Under the pieces are notes generated by a model, which searched no databases, was not told the origin of the DNA, and saw only the letters and a program-made list of their open reading frames with translations. A program made the translations under genes and the position numbers. Positions 55,784-64,000 of a DNA stretch of 64,000 bases are shown piece by piece. This DNA comes from Glaciecola sp964195425 (lineage in GTDB: Bacteria > Pseudomonadota > Gammaproteobacteria > Enterobacterales > Alteromonadaceae): contig CAXMOM010000073.1 of assembly GCA_964195425.1 (NCBI GenBank), forward strand, positions 59,998 through 123,997, given 5' to 3'. The number at the start of each line of letters is the position of its first letter. Position 1 is the stretch's first letter.

Positions 55784-56080
55784 CTATTTTTTGGCAGGGA
55801 TATTCTCAACCCTACTTTTTAGTTTTTGCCCTGGCCTAAAGGTTACCACTCTGCGAGCCTTAATAGGTATGTCTTCACCTGTTTTAGGGTTTCTTCCCGG
55901 GCGTTCGTTTTTGGTACGTAAATCAAAATTGCCAAATCCAGACAACTTCACTTGTTCCCCAGACTCTAAACACTTCTTGATTTCTTCAAAGAATAGCTCA
56001 ACAAGATCTTTTGCTTCTTTCTTGTTTAAGCCTAATTTTTCGAACAAATGTTCGGCCATATCTGCTTTGGTTAATGCCAT
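55784..56080 (-). CDS. ihfA: Integration host factor alpha subunit
   Basis: DNA-bending protein (with IhfB) used in transcription, recombination and replication. It has 98 residues: ALTKADMAEHLFEKLGLNKKEAKDLVELFFEEI, then the beta arm with GNFDLRTKNERPGRNPKTGEDIPI (conserved PGRNPKTGE, including the intercalating Pro) and RVVTFRPGQKLKSRVE. It is 5 bp after pheT, the usual gammaproteobacterial order. Confidence 0.97.
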   Translation of the reverse strand: MALTKADMAEHLFEKLGLNKKEAKDLVELFFEEIKKCLESGEQVKLSGFGNFDLRTKNERPGRNPKTGEDIPIKARRVVTFRPGQKLKSRVENIPAKK

Positions 56081-56085
56081 ATGTT

Positions 56086-58473
56086 TTAATCTCTCAATGC
56101 TGCACTAAAATTGTCTCGCAAGTGTCTAACTACTTTATCGACAGAATCTTGAATTTCTTGATCTTCTAGTGTTTTTTCAACACTTTGTAACCAGACCGAT
56201 AACGCAAGGCTTTTTTCACCCTCATTTATGCTATCTCCAGTGTACACGTCAAACAAGTTTAAGCCAACAAGCTCTGATATTCCAATATTTTTGATACTTT
56301 TTAGTAATTTACCTGTGTCAACGCTGTCTAAAACGGTAATAGCAAGGTCTCTTCTAATTGCTGGAAACTTAGAAATAGCATGGGCTGTAGGCAAGTTTCT
56401 TTGTTCAATATCAGCTACATTTAATTCAAATGCAAAAGTACGTCCATTTAAGCCTAAAACCTTCTCAAACTGCGGATGTATAGCGCCAACAACGCCAATC
56501 TCTTTTCCATTTACGATAATTGAAGCACATTGCCCTGGATGAAAAATAGTATGTTTACTAGCAATAAATTCGGCTTGAATGTGCCCTGCTGACATACTTA
56601 GTATTTCTTCAACTAGCGATTTAGCATCATAAAAGTCACGCGGATTATTAGCAATAGACCAATGTTCACCAGCTGTATTACCCGAGAGCACTGCCGATAA
56701 TTTAGCGATCTGTTGTACGCCGTTTTCAGCGCTTTTATCTGCTGTAAATACTAACCCTGATTCAAAAAAGGCTAAGTTTTGCTGCTGACGTTTTTGGTTA
56801 TATGACAACGCTTGCAATAAGCCGGGTAACAAACTCACTCTCATTACCGACATTTCGGCACTAATGGGGTGTTCTAATGTGAGTGTTTTCGCGTCGGGAA
56901 ACAGTAAGCTTTGTTTTTTAGGGTCGACAAACGAATAGGTGACAGCCTCTTGACAACCTTTGCCGCATAGCATTAACTTAAAACTATTGATATTGACTAT
57001 ATTTTCTTGCTGATACCACATGTTTAAACGCGCTAAAGGTGCCGCGTTAGCAATGTTGTTATAACCAAATACACGAGCAACTTCTTCAATTAAGTCTTCT
57101 TCAATCGCAATATCAAATCGGTATGAAGGCGCCTTTACTTGCCAAGTACTTTCGCTTGTAGTTACTTTCATGCCCAGTCTATTTAATATATCGGTAACTC
57201 TATGGCTTTCGATATTAGCACCTAGTACCCGTGCTAAACGCTTTTCTCTTAGTACCACTTGATTTCTTACGGGTAAATGGGCTTTACTTTCAGCTACTTT
57301 AATAGGACCTGCTTTGCCGCCTACTATATCGAGTAAAAGTTGCGTTGCTCTTTCCATCGCTGCTGTTTGTAGCTCCGGATCTACACCGCGCTCATAGCGA
57401 TGCGAGGCGTCAGTGTGCAGGCCGTATTGTCTGGCTTTACCTAATATTGCATCGGGGCTAAAAAATGCTGACTCTAAAAATATATCGGTCGTTTGCGTTT
57501 GCACACTTGAATCTAAACCGCCAAACACACCGGCCATTGCCAGCGCTTTTTCTTCATCAGCTATGACTAAAGTATTTTCAAGTAGAGTTACTTCGTTGCC
57601 ATCTAATAAGATGAGCTTTTCGTCTTTTTTCGCATGACGAACAATTACATCGCCCGTTAACTTAGCGTTATCAAAAGCATGCATGGGATGACCCATTTCT
57701 AACAACACATAATTCGTTACGTCTACAATGGGGTCTATAGAGCGAACTGAGCTGCGTCTTAATTTTTCTTTTAACCATAGTGGCGAATCAATCGATAAAT
57801 TGACCTGCTCAATGACGCGGCCCAAATAGCGTGGGCAAGCCTCTGGACTGGCTAGCTGAATACCGCGCGTTGTTTGCGTGCCTATATCGTTTGGGTTTAT
57901 TGCCACGCTTTTTACGTCTAATTGATTTAGAACACCCACTTCGCGAGCCACGCCTTTAAGGCCTAAACAATCGGCCCTATTGGGCGTTAAGTCGATTTCT
58001 ATAATATTGTCATCTAAATCTAGGTAAGCGCGAAAATCTTCACCAATAGTTGCCTCAAGAGGCAACTCTGCTATTCCAGAGTGATCATCGCCCATGCCTA
58101 GCTCAGAGAAACTACACAACATGCCGTGTGAAGGTTCACCGCGTAATTTTGCCTTTTTAATTTTAAAAGGACCAGGTAATACCGCGCCCACAACAGCGAC
58201 GGCTACTTTTATGCCGGTACGACAATTTGGCGCACCACAAACAATGTCTAGAAGTTCGTCACCGCCAACATCAACTTTAGTGACTTGAAGCTTATCTGCG
58301 TTAGGATGTTGACCACATTGAACCACTTCTCCAACGACAACACCCTTAAACTCTCCAGCTACTGGCTCTATGCCATCAACCTCAAGACCCGCCATACTAA
58401 GCTGTTCACAAAGTGCACTTGTATCTATGTTGGGGTTTACCCATTCTCTTAACCAAGATTCACTGAATTTCAT
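56086..58473 (-). CDS. pheT: Phenylalanyl-tRNA synthetase beta subunit
   Basis: Beta chain of the alpha2-beta2 PheRS. It has 795 residues, the normal size. An N-terminal tRNA-binding (OB) domain at about 40-150 has VVGEVVQCGQHPNADKLQVTKVDVGG. The B3/B4 editing domain (about 210-400) contains HPMHAFDNAKLTG. B5 follows, and a C-terminal FDX-ACB domain (about 700-795) holds FPAIRRDLAI. It is 12 bp after pheS and 5 bp before ihfA. Confidence 0.97.
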   Translation of the reverse strand: MKFSESWLREWVNPNIDTSALCEQLSMAGLEVDGIEPVAGEFKGVVVGEVVQCGQHPNADKLQVTKVDVGGDELLDIVCGAPNCRTGIKVAVAVVGAVLPGPFKIKKAKLRGEPSHGMLCSFSELGMGDDHSGIAELPLEATIGEDFRAYLDLDDNIIEIDLTPNRADCLGLKGVAREVGVLNQLDVKSVAINPNDIGTQTTRGIQLASPEACPRYLGRVIEQVNLSIDSPLWLKEKLRRSSVRSIDPIVDVTNYVLLEMGHPMHAFDNAKLTGDVIVRHAKKDEKLILLDGNEVTLLENTLVIADEEKALAMAGVFGGLDSSVQTQTTDIFLESAFFSPDAILGKARQYGLHTDASHRYERGVDPELQTAAMERATQLLLDIVGGKAGPIKVAESKAHLPVRNQVVLREKRLARVLGANIESHRVTDILNRLGMKVTTSESTWQVKAPSYRFDIAIEEDLIEEVARVFGYNNIANAAPLARLNMWYQQENIVNINSFKLMLCGKGCQEAVTYSFVDPKKQSLLFPDAKTLTLEHPISAEMSVMRVSLLPGLLQALSYNQKRQQQNLAFFESGLVFTADKSAENGVQQIAKLSAVLSGNTAGEHWSIANNPRDFYDAKSLVEEILSMSAGHIQAEFIASKHTIFHPGQCASIIVNGKEIGVVGAIHPQFEKVLGLNGRTFAFELNVADIEQRNLPTAHAISKFPAIRRDLAITVLDSVDTGKLLKSIKNIGISELVGLNLFDVYTGDSINEGEKSLALSVWLQSVEKTLEDQEIQDSVDKVVRHLRDNFSAALRD

Positions 58474-58485
58474 TTGTTACTCTAA

Positions 58486-59466
58486 TTATGCAAACTGTTT
58501 CAAGAAACGTACGTCATTTTCAAAAAATGAACGTAAATCGTTAACGCCATAGCGCAGCATTGTTAAGCGTTCAACGCCCATTCCAAATGCAAAACCAGTA
58601 TATTCTTCTGGATCAATATTCACGGCTTTAAGTACGTTTGGATGCACCATACCGCAACCTAACACCTCTAACCACTTTCCGTCTTTACTCATAACATCAA
58701 CATCGGCCGAAGGTTCAGTAAAGGGAAAATACGAAGGGCGAAAACGTATTTGCAAATCTTCTTCAAAAAAGTGATGAAGAAAGTCATGCAAAATACCTTT
58801 AAGCTCAGCAAAACTCACGTTTTTGTCAATCATTAAGCCTTCAACCTGATGAAACATAGGCGTGTGTGTTTGGTCGTAATCATTTCGATATACACGACCA
58901 GGAGAAATAATCCGTAGCGGGGGTTTTTCAGTTTCCATTGTGCGAATTTGCACACCAGAGGTTTGGGTACGCAACATCAAATTGGGATTAAAATAAAATG
59001 TATCATGGTCTGCGCGCGCAGGATGATTCTTAGGAATATTAAGCGCATCAAAATTATGAAAACCATCTTCTATTTCTGGACCTTGCTTAACTGCGAACCC
59101 TAATTCACCAAAGAAATGCTCAATTCTGGCGATGGTGCGACTAACGGGGTGTAAATTACCCATTTCCACACTTCTGCCGGGCAAACTCACATCTATAGAT
59201 TCTGAAGCCAGTTTTGCATTTAATTCAGCCTCTTTTAAACGCTGAATTTTTGAATTGATTAGCCCTTGAACTTCTTGCTTTGCGACATTTATTTTTTGCC
59301 CTGCAGCAGGACGTTCTTCAGCACTAAGTGCACCAAGCCCTTTCATAAGACCGGTTACTTTACCTTTCTTGCCCATAAAGGCAACGCGTACCGCATCAAG
59401 ATCAGCTGGCGTATTTGCCCCTTCAACTGCTTGACGTGCTTCTTCGATGATTGCTACTAGCTCCAT
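58486..59466 (-). CDS. pheS: Phenylalanyl-tRNA synthetase alpha subunit
   Basis: Catalytic class II subunit of PheRS, 326 residues from the ATG at 59466. The frame is open to 59529, but GAGG lies 7-8 nt before 59466, and the family start (an N-terminal helix like ELVAIIEEARQAVEGA) begins there. Class II motif 2 is FHQVEGLMID, the motif 3 region is GFAFGMGVERLTMLRYGVNDLR, and the Phe-pocket segment is HPVSRTIARIEHFFGELGF. I saw no phenylalanine-rich leader peptide upstream. Confidence 0.97.
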   Translation of the reverse strand: MELVAIIEEARQAVEGANTPADLDAVRVAFMGKKGKVTGLMKGLGALSAEERPAAGQKINVAKQEVQGLINSKIQRLKEAELNAKLASESIDVSLPGRSVEMGNLHPVSRTIARIEHFFGELGFAVKQGPEIEDGFHNFDALNIPKNHPARADHDTFYFNPNLMLRTQTSGVQIRTMETEKPPLRIISPGRVYRNDYDQTHTPMFHQVEGLMIDKNVSFAELKGILHDFLHHFFEEDLQIRFRPSYFPFTEPSADVDVMSKDGKWLEVLGCGMVHPNVLKAVNIDPEEYTGFAFGMGVERLTMLRYGVNDLRSFFENDVRFLKQFA

Positions 59467-59702
59467 TATGGCCTCTTTATCGAGCATTATTCGCGATTTT
59501 CTAACATCAGCGATGATTATTATTTTCAACCCTCTATTTTACACAAGTTTGATCATGTTTATGCACAAAATCTCTTTAATTCATGCAATTAATAACTTTT
59601 ATAGGAACTTTAGTCGTAATAACACGAAATAGTAAAGTAGTAGAGAAATGTAAGAAAGTGGTGAATAGGTAAATCATGTCATTATTCATAAACGCAGAAA
59701 CC

Positions 59703-59731
59703 AAAAAAGCGAGCTTCCTGCTCGCTTTTTC
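59703..59731 (-). terminator. Intrinsic terminator after rplT
   Basis: Stem of 59704-59714 with 59720-59730 (AAAAAGCGAGC against GCTCGCTTTTT) and a 5-nt loop; on the minus strand it ends in a T run. It lies 44 bp after the rplT stop and separates the ribosomal genes from pheST, which would then need their own promoter in the 59467-59702 gap. Confidence 0.85.
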
Positions 59732-59774
59732 GAAAAGAACTTAAACCGCTAATTTAATAGCGTGGTTTAATAGA

Positions 59775-60131
59775 TTACGCTAATGCGCCTTTTGCTGCAT
59801 CAACAAGAGCAGTAAATGCTACCTTGTCATGTACAGCGATGTCTGCAAGTATTTTACGATCTATTTCAACAGACGCTTTTTTCAAACCGTTGATGAAACG
59901 AGAATAAGATAAACCATTTTGACGTGATGCTGCATTTATACGCGCAATCCAAAGTTGACGGAATTGACGTTTTTTATTGCGACGGTCGCGATAGGCATAC
60001 TGTCCTGCTTTGGTTACTGCTTGGAACGCTACGCGATATACACGTGAACGGGCACCGTAGTAACCTTTAGCTTGTTTTAATACTTTTTTGTGACGTGCGC
60101 GAGCTACTACGCCGCGTTTTACTCTAGCCAT
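59775..60131 (-). CDS. rplT: Ribosomal protein L20
   Basis: A 118-residue 50S protein, essential for early assembly. It starts ARVKRGVVARARHKKVLKQAKGYYGARSR and contains RQLWIARINAASRQNGLSYSRFI, as in all bacterial L20. In E. coli L20 represses its own operon at the rpmI leader. It is 24 bp after rpmI. Confidence 0.98.
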   Translation of the reverse strand: MARVKRGVVARARHKKVLKQAKGYYGARSRVYRVAFQAVTKAGQYAYRDRRNKKRQFRQLWIARINAASRQNGLSYSRFINGLKKASVEIDRKILADIAVHDKVAFTALVDAAKGALA

Positions 60132-60155
60132 ATTTTAAGTCTCCTGAGTGCTAAG

Positions 60156-60353
60156 TTATAGGTACGGCAACATACGTTGAACAAGAGCGGTATCGTTCTT
60201 ATGAACGAGCTTCTTGGTACGTAGATGACGTTTACGCTTAGTACTCTTCTTTGTCAAAATGTGACGCAAATGAGACTGCTTGCTTTTAAAGCGACCTGAA
60301 CCCGTTTTACGAAAACGTTTTGCAGCTCCGCTGTTTGATTTCATTTTAGGCAT
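60156..60353 (-). CDS. rpmI: Ribosomal protein L35
   Basis: A 65-residue basic 50S protein: PKMKSNSGAAKRFRKTGSGRFKSKQSHLRHILTKKSTKRKRHLR, the standard L35 sequence. The 131-bp gap before it (60354-60484, between infC and rpmI) is where an L20-binding control structure sits in E. coli, but I could not establish such a fold here. Confidence 0.98.
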   Translation of the reverse strand: MPKMKSNSGAAKRFRKTGSGRFKSKQSHLRHILTKKSTKRKRHLRTKKLVHKNDTALVQRMLPYL

Positions 60354-60484
60354 TGCTAAAACTCCGCATTGTTGTGACTCATAGACACTGTTAAAAATTT
60401 AACATGTATGCCTTTAACATGAGCTGTTAATATTTGCAGCAAGGTGTCGTTAGTTGTGCAGACTAATGAACTTTTAGACCTATA

Positions 60485-61024
60485 CTACTTCTTGGTAGGT
60501 GCAAGAACCATGATCATTTGACGACCTTCAACTCGGTGTGGGAAAGATTCTACGATAGCAATCTCTTCCAAATCGACTTTAACTCGTTTCAACAAATCGA
60601 TGCCAATCTCTTGGTGAGCCATTTCACGTCCACGAAAACGTATAGTTACTTTGGCTTTGTCTCCACCTTCTAAAAAGCGACGCAGGTTGCGCAGTTTTAC
60701 CTGGTAATCGCCTTCATCAGTGCCAGGGCGAAATTTAATCTCCTTGACCTGAATTTGCTTTTGCTTCTTCTTTTGCTCTTTTTGGGCTTTGCTCTTTTCA
60801 AACAAGAACTTGCCATAGTCCATAATCTTACAGACAGGAGGAGCAGCGTTAGGGCTAACTTCTACTAAATCCAAGTTTGCTTCTGCAGCGAGTGTCATGG
60901 CCTCCTCAATAGAGACGACTCCAGCTGGTTCACCATCTGCTTTTACTAAGCGAACTTCATTTACTGTTATTTCTTCGTTAATGCGGGACTTATCGCCCTG
61001 AGATTTATTGCTAACGCCTTTAAT
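60485..61024 (-). CDS. infC: Translation initiation factor IF-3 (ATT start codon)
   Basis: IF-3 keeps the 30S subunit free and checks start codons. An ATG at 60898 would give only 137 residues and drop the N-terminal domain. The frame continues upstream to an ATT at 61024, giving KGVSNKSQGDKSRINEEITVNEVRLV and a normal 179-residue IF-3. GGAGG at 61033-61037 is 8 nt from this ATT. infC of other gammaproteobacteria also starts at ATT and is autoregulated through it. The C-terminal domain contains KFRPGTDEGDYQVKLRNLRRFL. Confidence 0.95.
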   Translation of the reverse strand: MKGVSNKSQGDKSRINEEITVNEVRLVKADGEPAGVVSIEEAMTLAAEANLDLVEVSPNAAPPVCKIMDYGKFLFEKSKAQKEQKKKQKQIQVKEIKFRPGTDEGDYQVKLRNLRRFLEGGDKAKVTIRFRGREMAHQEIGIDLLKRVKVDLEEIAIVESFPHRVEGRQMIMVLAPTKK

Positions 61025-61141
61025 TTGCTATTCCTCCAAGTATTTAAAATATTGCGAACCTGTATAAGCGCTTGAAATCCAAGCCTTTACTATCGACAGC
61101 GGTTATTACCGATATCCTTCGCAACACGCATTATACCTATT

Positions 61142-63070
61142 CTATGCCGTAGTGCTATTTAATTTTTTAGTTTTCACATCATCTGCTAGTAAAGCAGCAA
61201 AATCTGCCACTGACATTACCCCGAGATCTACCCCTTTACGGGTTCTAACGGCTATTTGACCAGACTCTTTTTCTTTATCGCCCGCTACAAGTAAATACGG
61301 TACTTTTTTAAGCGTATGCTCTCTAATTTTAAAGCCAATTTTCTCGTTTCTAACATCGGCTTTTACTCTGCAACCAAGCGCAAATAACTCACTGACTACT
61401 TCATTAACATAATCAGATTGAGCATCTGTAATATTAGACACTACAACTTGAGTGGGCGCTAACCATGTTGGAAAAGCGCCCGTAAACTCTTCAGTTAAAA
61501 TGCCAATGAAACGTTCTAATGAACCTAGAATAGCGCGGTGAATCATTACAGGTGTTTTACGCTCGCCATCTTCAGCCACATATGTAGACCCTAAGCGGCC
61601 TGGCATAGAAAAATCTAGCTGCACAGTACCGCACTGCCATGCTCTATCTAAACAATCGTATAAGGTAAATTCAATTTTAGGACCGTAAAAAGCACCCTCT
61701 CCCGGCAGATAATCAAACTCAATCTCGTTTCTAGACAGTGCATCTGCCAGCGCTTTTTCAGACTTATCCCAAATTTCATCACTACCCACACGTTTCTCGG
61801 GCCGCGTTGATAATTTAACCGCAATTTTATCAAAGCCAAAAGTCGCATAGGTGTCGTAAACCATTTTAATGCAATCTGTTACTTCATCTAATACTTGTTC
61901 TTCGGTACAAAAAATATGCGCGTCATCTTGCGTAAAACCGCGAACTCTCATTAAACCATGAAGAGCGCCAGACGGCTCATTTCTGTGACAACAACCAAAC
62001 TCGGCCATTTTTAAGGGTAAATCACGATAAGATTTAAGACCTTGATTAAATATTTGCACGTGACCTGGGCAATTCATTGGTTTAATTGCATATTCACGTT
62101 TTTCAGATTCAGTGGTGAACATGTTTTCGGCGTATTTGTCCCAATGTCCCGATTTTTCCCACAGGCTTCTGTCCATCATTAGTGGCGCTTTTACCTCATC
62201 GTATCCGTACTGGCGAAGTTTTTTACGTATGAAGCCTTCTATTTCAGTATAAATAGTCCAACCGTCATTGTGCCAAAACACCATGCCTGGGGCTTCTTCT
62301 TGCCAATGCCATAAGTTAAGCGCTTTGCCTAATTTACGATGGTCGCGCTTCTCAGCTTCTTCCAATCGATTTAAATAGGCTTTTAGCTGCTTTTTGTCTG
62401 GCCATGCAGTGCCGTAAACGCGCTGCAACATTTTGTTATCACTGTTTCCCCGCCAATAAGCACCTGCTACCTTCATTAATTTGAAGTATTGGCAAAAACG
62501 CATATTGGGTACATGGGGACCACGGCACATATCGGTGTATTCTTCATGATGATAAAGTGCTGGAGTGTCAGTTTGGGCAATGTTCTCATCAAGAATTTGA
62601 ATCTTGTATGACTCGCCTTTTTCTTCGAAAGTATCTCTTGCTTGTTGCCAAGTCACTACTTTTTTAATGACATCGTAGTTGGTTTTAGCCAACTGCAGCA
62701 TGCGCTTCTCGAGTTGTTCAAGGGCTTGTTCGTTAAGCGGTTCTTCTAAGTCTACATCGTAGTAAAAGCCATTATCGATAGTAGGACCTATAGCCATTTT
62801 TACGTCTGGATATAGTTGTTTAATAGCATGGCCGAGTAAATGCGCGCATGAGTGCCTGATTATTTCTAGTCCGTCATCGTCTCTGGCGGTAATAATTTGC
62901 AACTTTGCATCGCTTTGAATTAAATCAACGGCATCGACTAACTTACCATCAACACGACCAGCAATTGTTGCTTTTGCTAGGCCTGGACCAATATCATTGG
63001 CGACGTCTAAAACAGAAACTGCATTTTCAAATGAACGTTGACTTCCGTCAGGGAGTGTAATTACGGGCAT
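61142..63070 (-). CDS. thrS: Threonyl-tRNA synthetase
   Basis: Class II synthetase, 642 residues from ATG 63070. The frame begins 8 codons earlier, but AAGGAA is just before 63070 and the family start PVITLPDGSQR follows. Order: TGS domain (1-60); SAD editing domain (about 60-225) with HSCAHLLGHAIKQLYPDVKMAIGPTIDNGFYYD; catalytic core with PMNCPGHVQIF (zinc Cys), RVRGFTQDDAHIFC and HRAILGSLERFIGILTE; and the anticodon domain. It is first of the thrS-infC-rpmI-rplT run. Confidence 0.98.
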   Translation of the reverse strand: MPVITLPDGSQRSFENAVSVLDVANDIGPGLAKATIAGRVDGKLVDAVDLIQSDAKLQIITARDDDGLEIIRHSCAHLLGHAIKQLYPDVKMAIGPTIDNGFYYDVDLEEPLNEQALEQLEKRMLQLAKTNYDVIKKVVTWQQARDTFEEKGESYKIQILDENIAQTDTPALYHHEEYTDMCRGPHVPNMRFCQYFKLMKVAGAYWRGNSDNKMLQRVYGTAWPDKKQLKAYLNRLEEAEKRDHRKLGKALNLWHWQEEAPGMVFWHNDGWTIYTEIEGFIRKKLRQYGYDEVKAPLMMDRSLWEKSGHWDKYAENMFTTESEKREYAIKPMNCPGHVQIFNQGLKSYRDLPLKMAEFGCCHRNEPSGALHGLMRVRGFTQDDAHIFCTEEQVLDEVTDCIKMVYDTYATFGFDKIAVKLSTRPEKRVGSDEIWDKSEKALADALSRNEIEFDYLPGEGAFYGPKIEFTLYDCLDRAWQCGTVQLDFSMPGRLGSTYVAEDGERKTPVMIHRAILGSLERFIGILTEEFTGAFPTWLAPTQVVVSNITDAQSDYVNEVVSELFALGCRVKADVRNEKIGFKIREHTLKKVPYLLVAGDKEKESGQIAVRTRKGVDLGVMSVADFAALLADDVKTKKLNSTTA

Positions 63071-63388
63071 ATTATTCCTTTGCAGTGGTGACACCTACCA
63101 AGCGCCACATGCATTTTTATATAATTAAGACATTTCTACATAAGAAATTCACTGTATAGACCAGCGATAATAAACATCAATCTCATTATGTTTGAGACAT
63201 CTTCAGATTATACCGACATGCACCCTCAACATGCAATTACCCATGCCTACAATTTTTTCTATACATACATATTTGCACACTTTACGCACCCAAATTACAA
63301 AAATAAGCTTAATTGTGACCCAAACTGCTCACTAAACAGGTAATAAGGACATAACCTTTGTCGCACAATCCGAGCCCACCACAACAAA
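63071..63388. other. thrS / DUF3080 divergent intergenic region
   Basis: 318 bp with no supported gene. On the thrS side, a 5-bp stem with a 7-nt loop (63132-63148; minus strand ATTTC-TTATGTA-GAAAT) lies in the probable leader. AT-rich promoter-like DNA fills the rest. Nothing else recognised. Confidence 0.4.
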
Positions 63389-64000
63389 ATGAATATGGTT
63401 TACAATCACACATTATACAAAGCACTTGCCATAAGTTTCCTATTCTTGTTAGGAGGCTGCAGTGAGCATAAAAAAATAGCAAACGATTTAGCAGACTACA
63501 ATGAACGCTTGCAAAGTTATACTGGAATTTTAAACGCCCCTACTCCAAATATATACAATCTCGAAGCACCTGAAAAACTCACTTTAAAACTAGGTGTTGA
63601 GCAATTAAGTATAAATCTCAGAGAGTTTCATGCTTTTAATGATTGTTCACTGAATCAACTCGTGGCTCAACGTAATACAGCGTTAGGTAAAATGCAGTTG
63701 CCCTCAAGCCGATTTGCTTATGAGAGTAAATTAATTTTTGAGTTGTTAGCATGTCAACAAAACCTTAAGAATGATAATGAAAAATCCGAACTGCGCGAAA
63801 AACTAGCACAATGGACGACGCTTAAACAGCAGCAACTTCCGCTTGCTTGGGTAAATTTAATCACCCAATCTAATGAGACTGTCGCACATTTTACTGGCGG
63901 AAGCGGCTACATTAGCGGCACCAGCAACGATAACTTTCAAGCGACGAAACAAGCATTAACCTTTCTACTCAAAAGCAAAACTGAACATCCAATAGACGCA
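63389..64000 (+). CDS. DUF3080-like lipoprotein (cut by window edge)
   Basis: 204 visible codons from ATG 63389 (a second ATG at 63395 is equally possible, and neither has a clear ribosome site). The signal peptide ends in lipobox LGGC, then SEHKKIANDLADYNERL. The segment INLREFHAFNDCSLNQLVAQRNTALGKMQLPSSRFAYESKLIFELLAC resembles the DUF3080 lipoproteins of Alteromonadales and Vibrionales. Function is not known for the family. The frame is open to base 64000. Confidence 0.75.
   Translation, partial: MNMVYNHTLYKALAISFLFLLGGCSEHKKIANDLADYNERLQSYTGILNAPTPNIYNLEAPEKLTLKLGVEQLSINLREFHAFNDCSLNQLVAQRNTALGKMQLPSSRFAYESKLIFELLACQQNLKNDNEKSELREKLAQWTTLKQQQLPLAWVNLITQSNETVAHFTGGSGYISGTSNDNFQATKQALTFLLKSKTEHPIDA

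Noticed and set aside
59467..59702. Phenylalanine-rich leader peptide and attenuator before pheS
   Set aside because: No leader frame with clustered Phe codons on the minus strand.
1..64000. CRISPR arrays, prophage, insertion sequences, toxin-antitoxin or defence islands
   Set aside because: No regularly spaced repeats, no transposase or integrase signatures and no defence domains were seen in any frame.

Overview
The window looks like a chromosomal segment of a marine gammaproteobacterium of the order Alteromonadales, close to Glaciecola, Paraglaciecola or Aliiglaciecola. This rests on gene content and family resemblance judged by eye: a CsiV-type protein next to mfd, a LiuR-controlled leucine catabolism operon, split lol genes, a TIGR03503-like membrane protein next to dnaQ, and a thrS-infC-rpmI-rplT-pheST-ihfA block. 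The DNA is moderately AT-rich and even in character. I saw no phage, no intact insertion sequence, no CRISPR array and no plasmid functions.

Layout. 0-8 kb: the start of topA (leftward), a lone arginine-succinyltransferase-pathway gene astB, a large leftward Ig-like-repeat lipoprotein, a dicarboxylate/amino-acid:cation symporter, and the lolD-lolE half of the lipoprotein-release transporter. 8-18.6 kb: three identical tRNA-Asp genes behind a strong stable-RNA promoter, a TIGR03503-like protein, dnaQ facing rnhA-rlmI, a small PilZ protein, the helicase gene hrpA abutting an isoaspartyl-peptidase gene, and a 94-residue orphan. 19-25 kb: a decayed GGDEF gene, sbcB, and two tandem FapA-like (DUF342) paralogues. 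25.2-32.4 kb: liuR-liuABCDE, which converts isovaleryl-CoA from leucine to acetoacetate and acetyl-CoA. 32.4-44 kb: glgC, an alpha/beta hydrolase and AraC regulator divergent from an AlkB-type alkane hydroxylase, a spinster-type MFS transporter, a decayed thioesterase, an HDOD protein, a glycosyltransferase, and a natural SufS-SufE fusion. 44-55 kb: a CbiM-like membrane protein, a phosphoribosyltransferase, lolC, a PilZ-like protein, mfd, csiV, a PduO-type cobalamin adenosyltransferase and a decayed penicillin-acylase gene. 55-63 kb: translation and nucleoid genes running leftward (thrS, infC, rpmI, rplT, pheS, pheT, ihfA, lipoprotein). The window ends inside a DUF3080-like lipoprotein gene.

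Most genes are housekeeping or well-known accessory metabolism. I did not find a clear new multi-gene system. The points most worth checking are cis-regulatory or architectural: an intrinsic terminator inside the signal-peptide codons of the gene after ihfA; a 14-bp hairpin covering the Shine-Dalgarno of the isoaspartyl peptidase; a perfect 17-bp inverted repeat between dnaQ and rnhA; the tandem FapA-like pair; the split lolC/lolDE locus; and the SufS-SufE fusion. Three genes (GGDEF protein, thioesterase, penicillin acylase) are clearly broken, so part of the accessory content is being lost.
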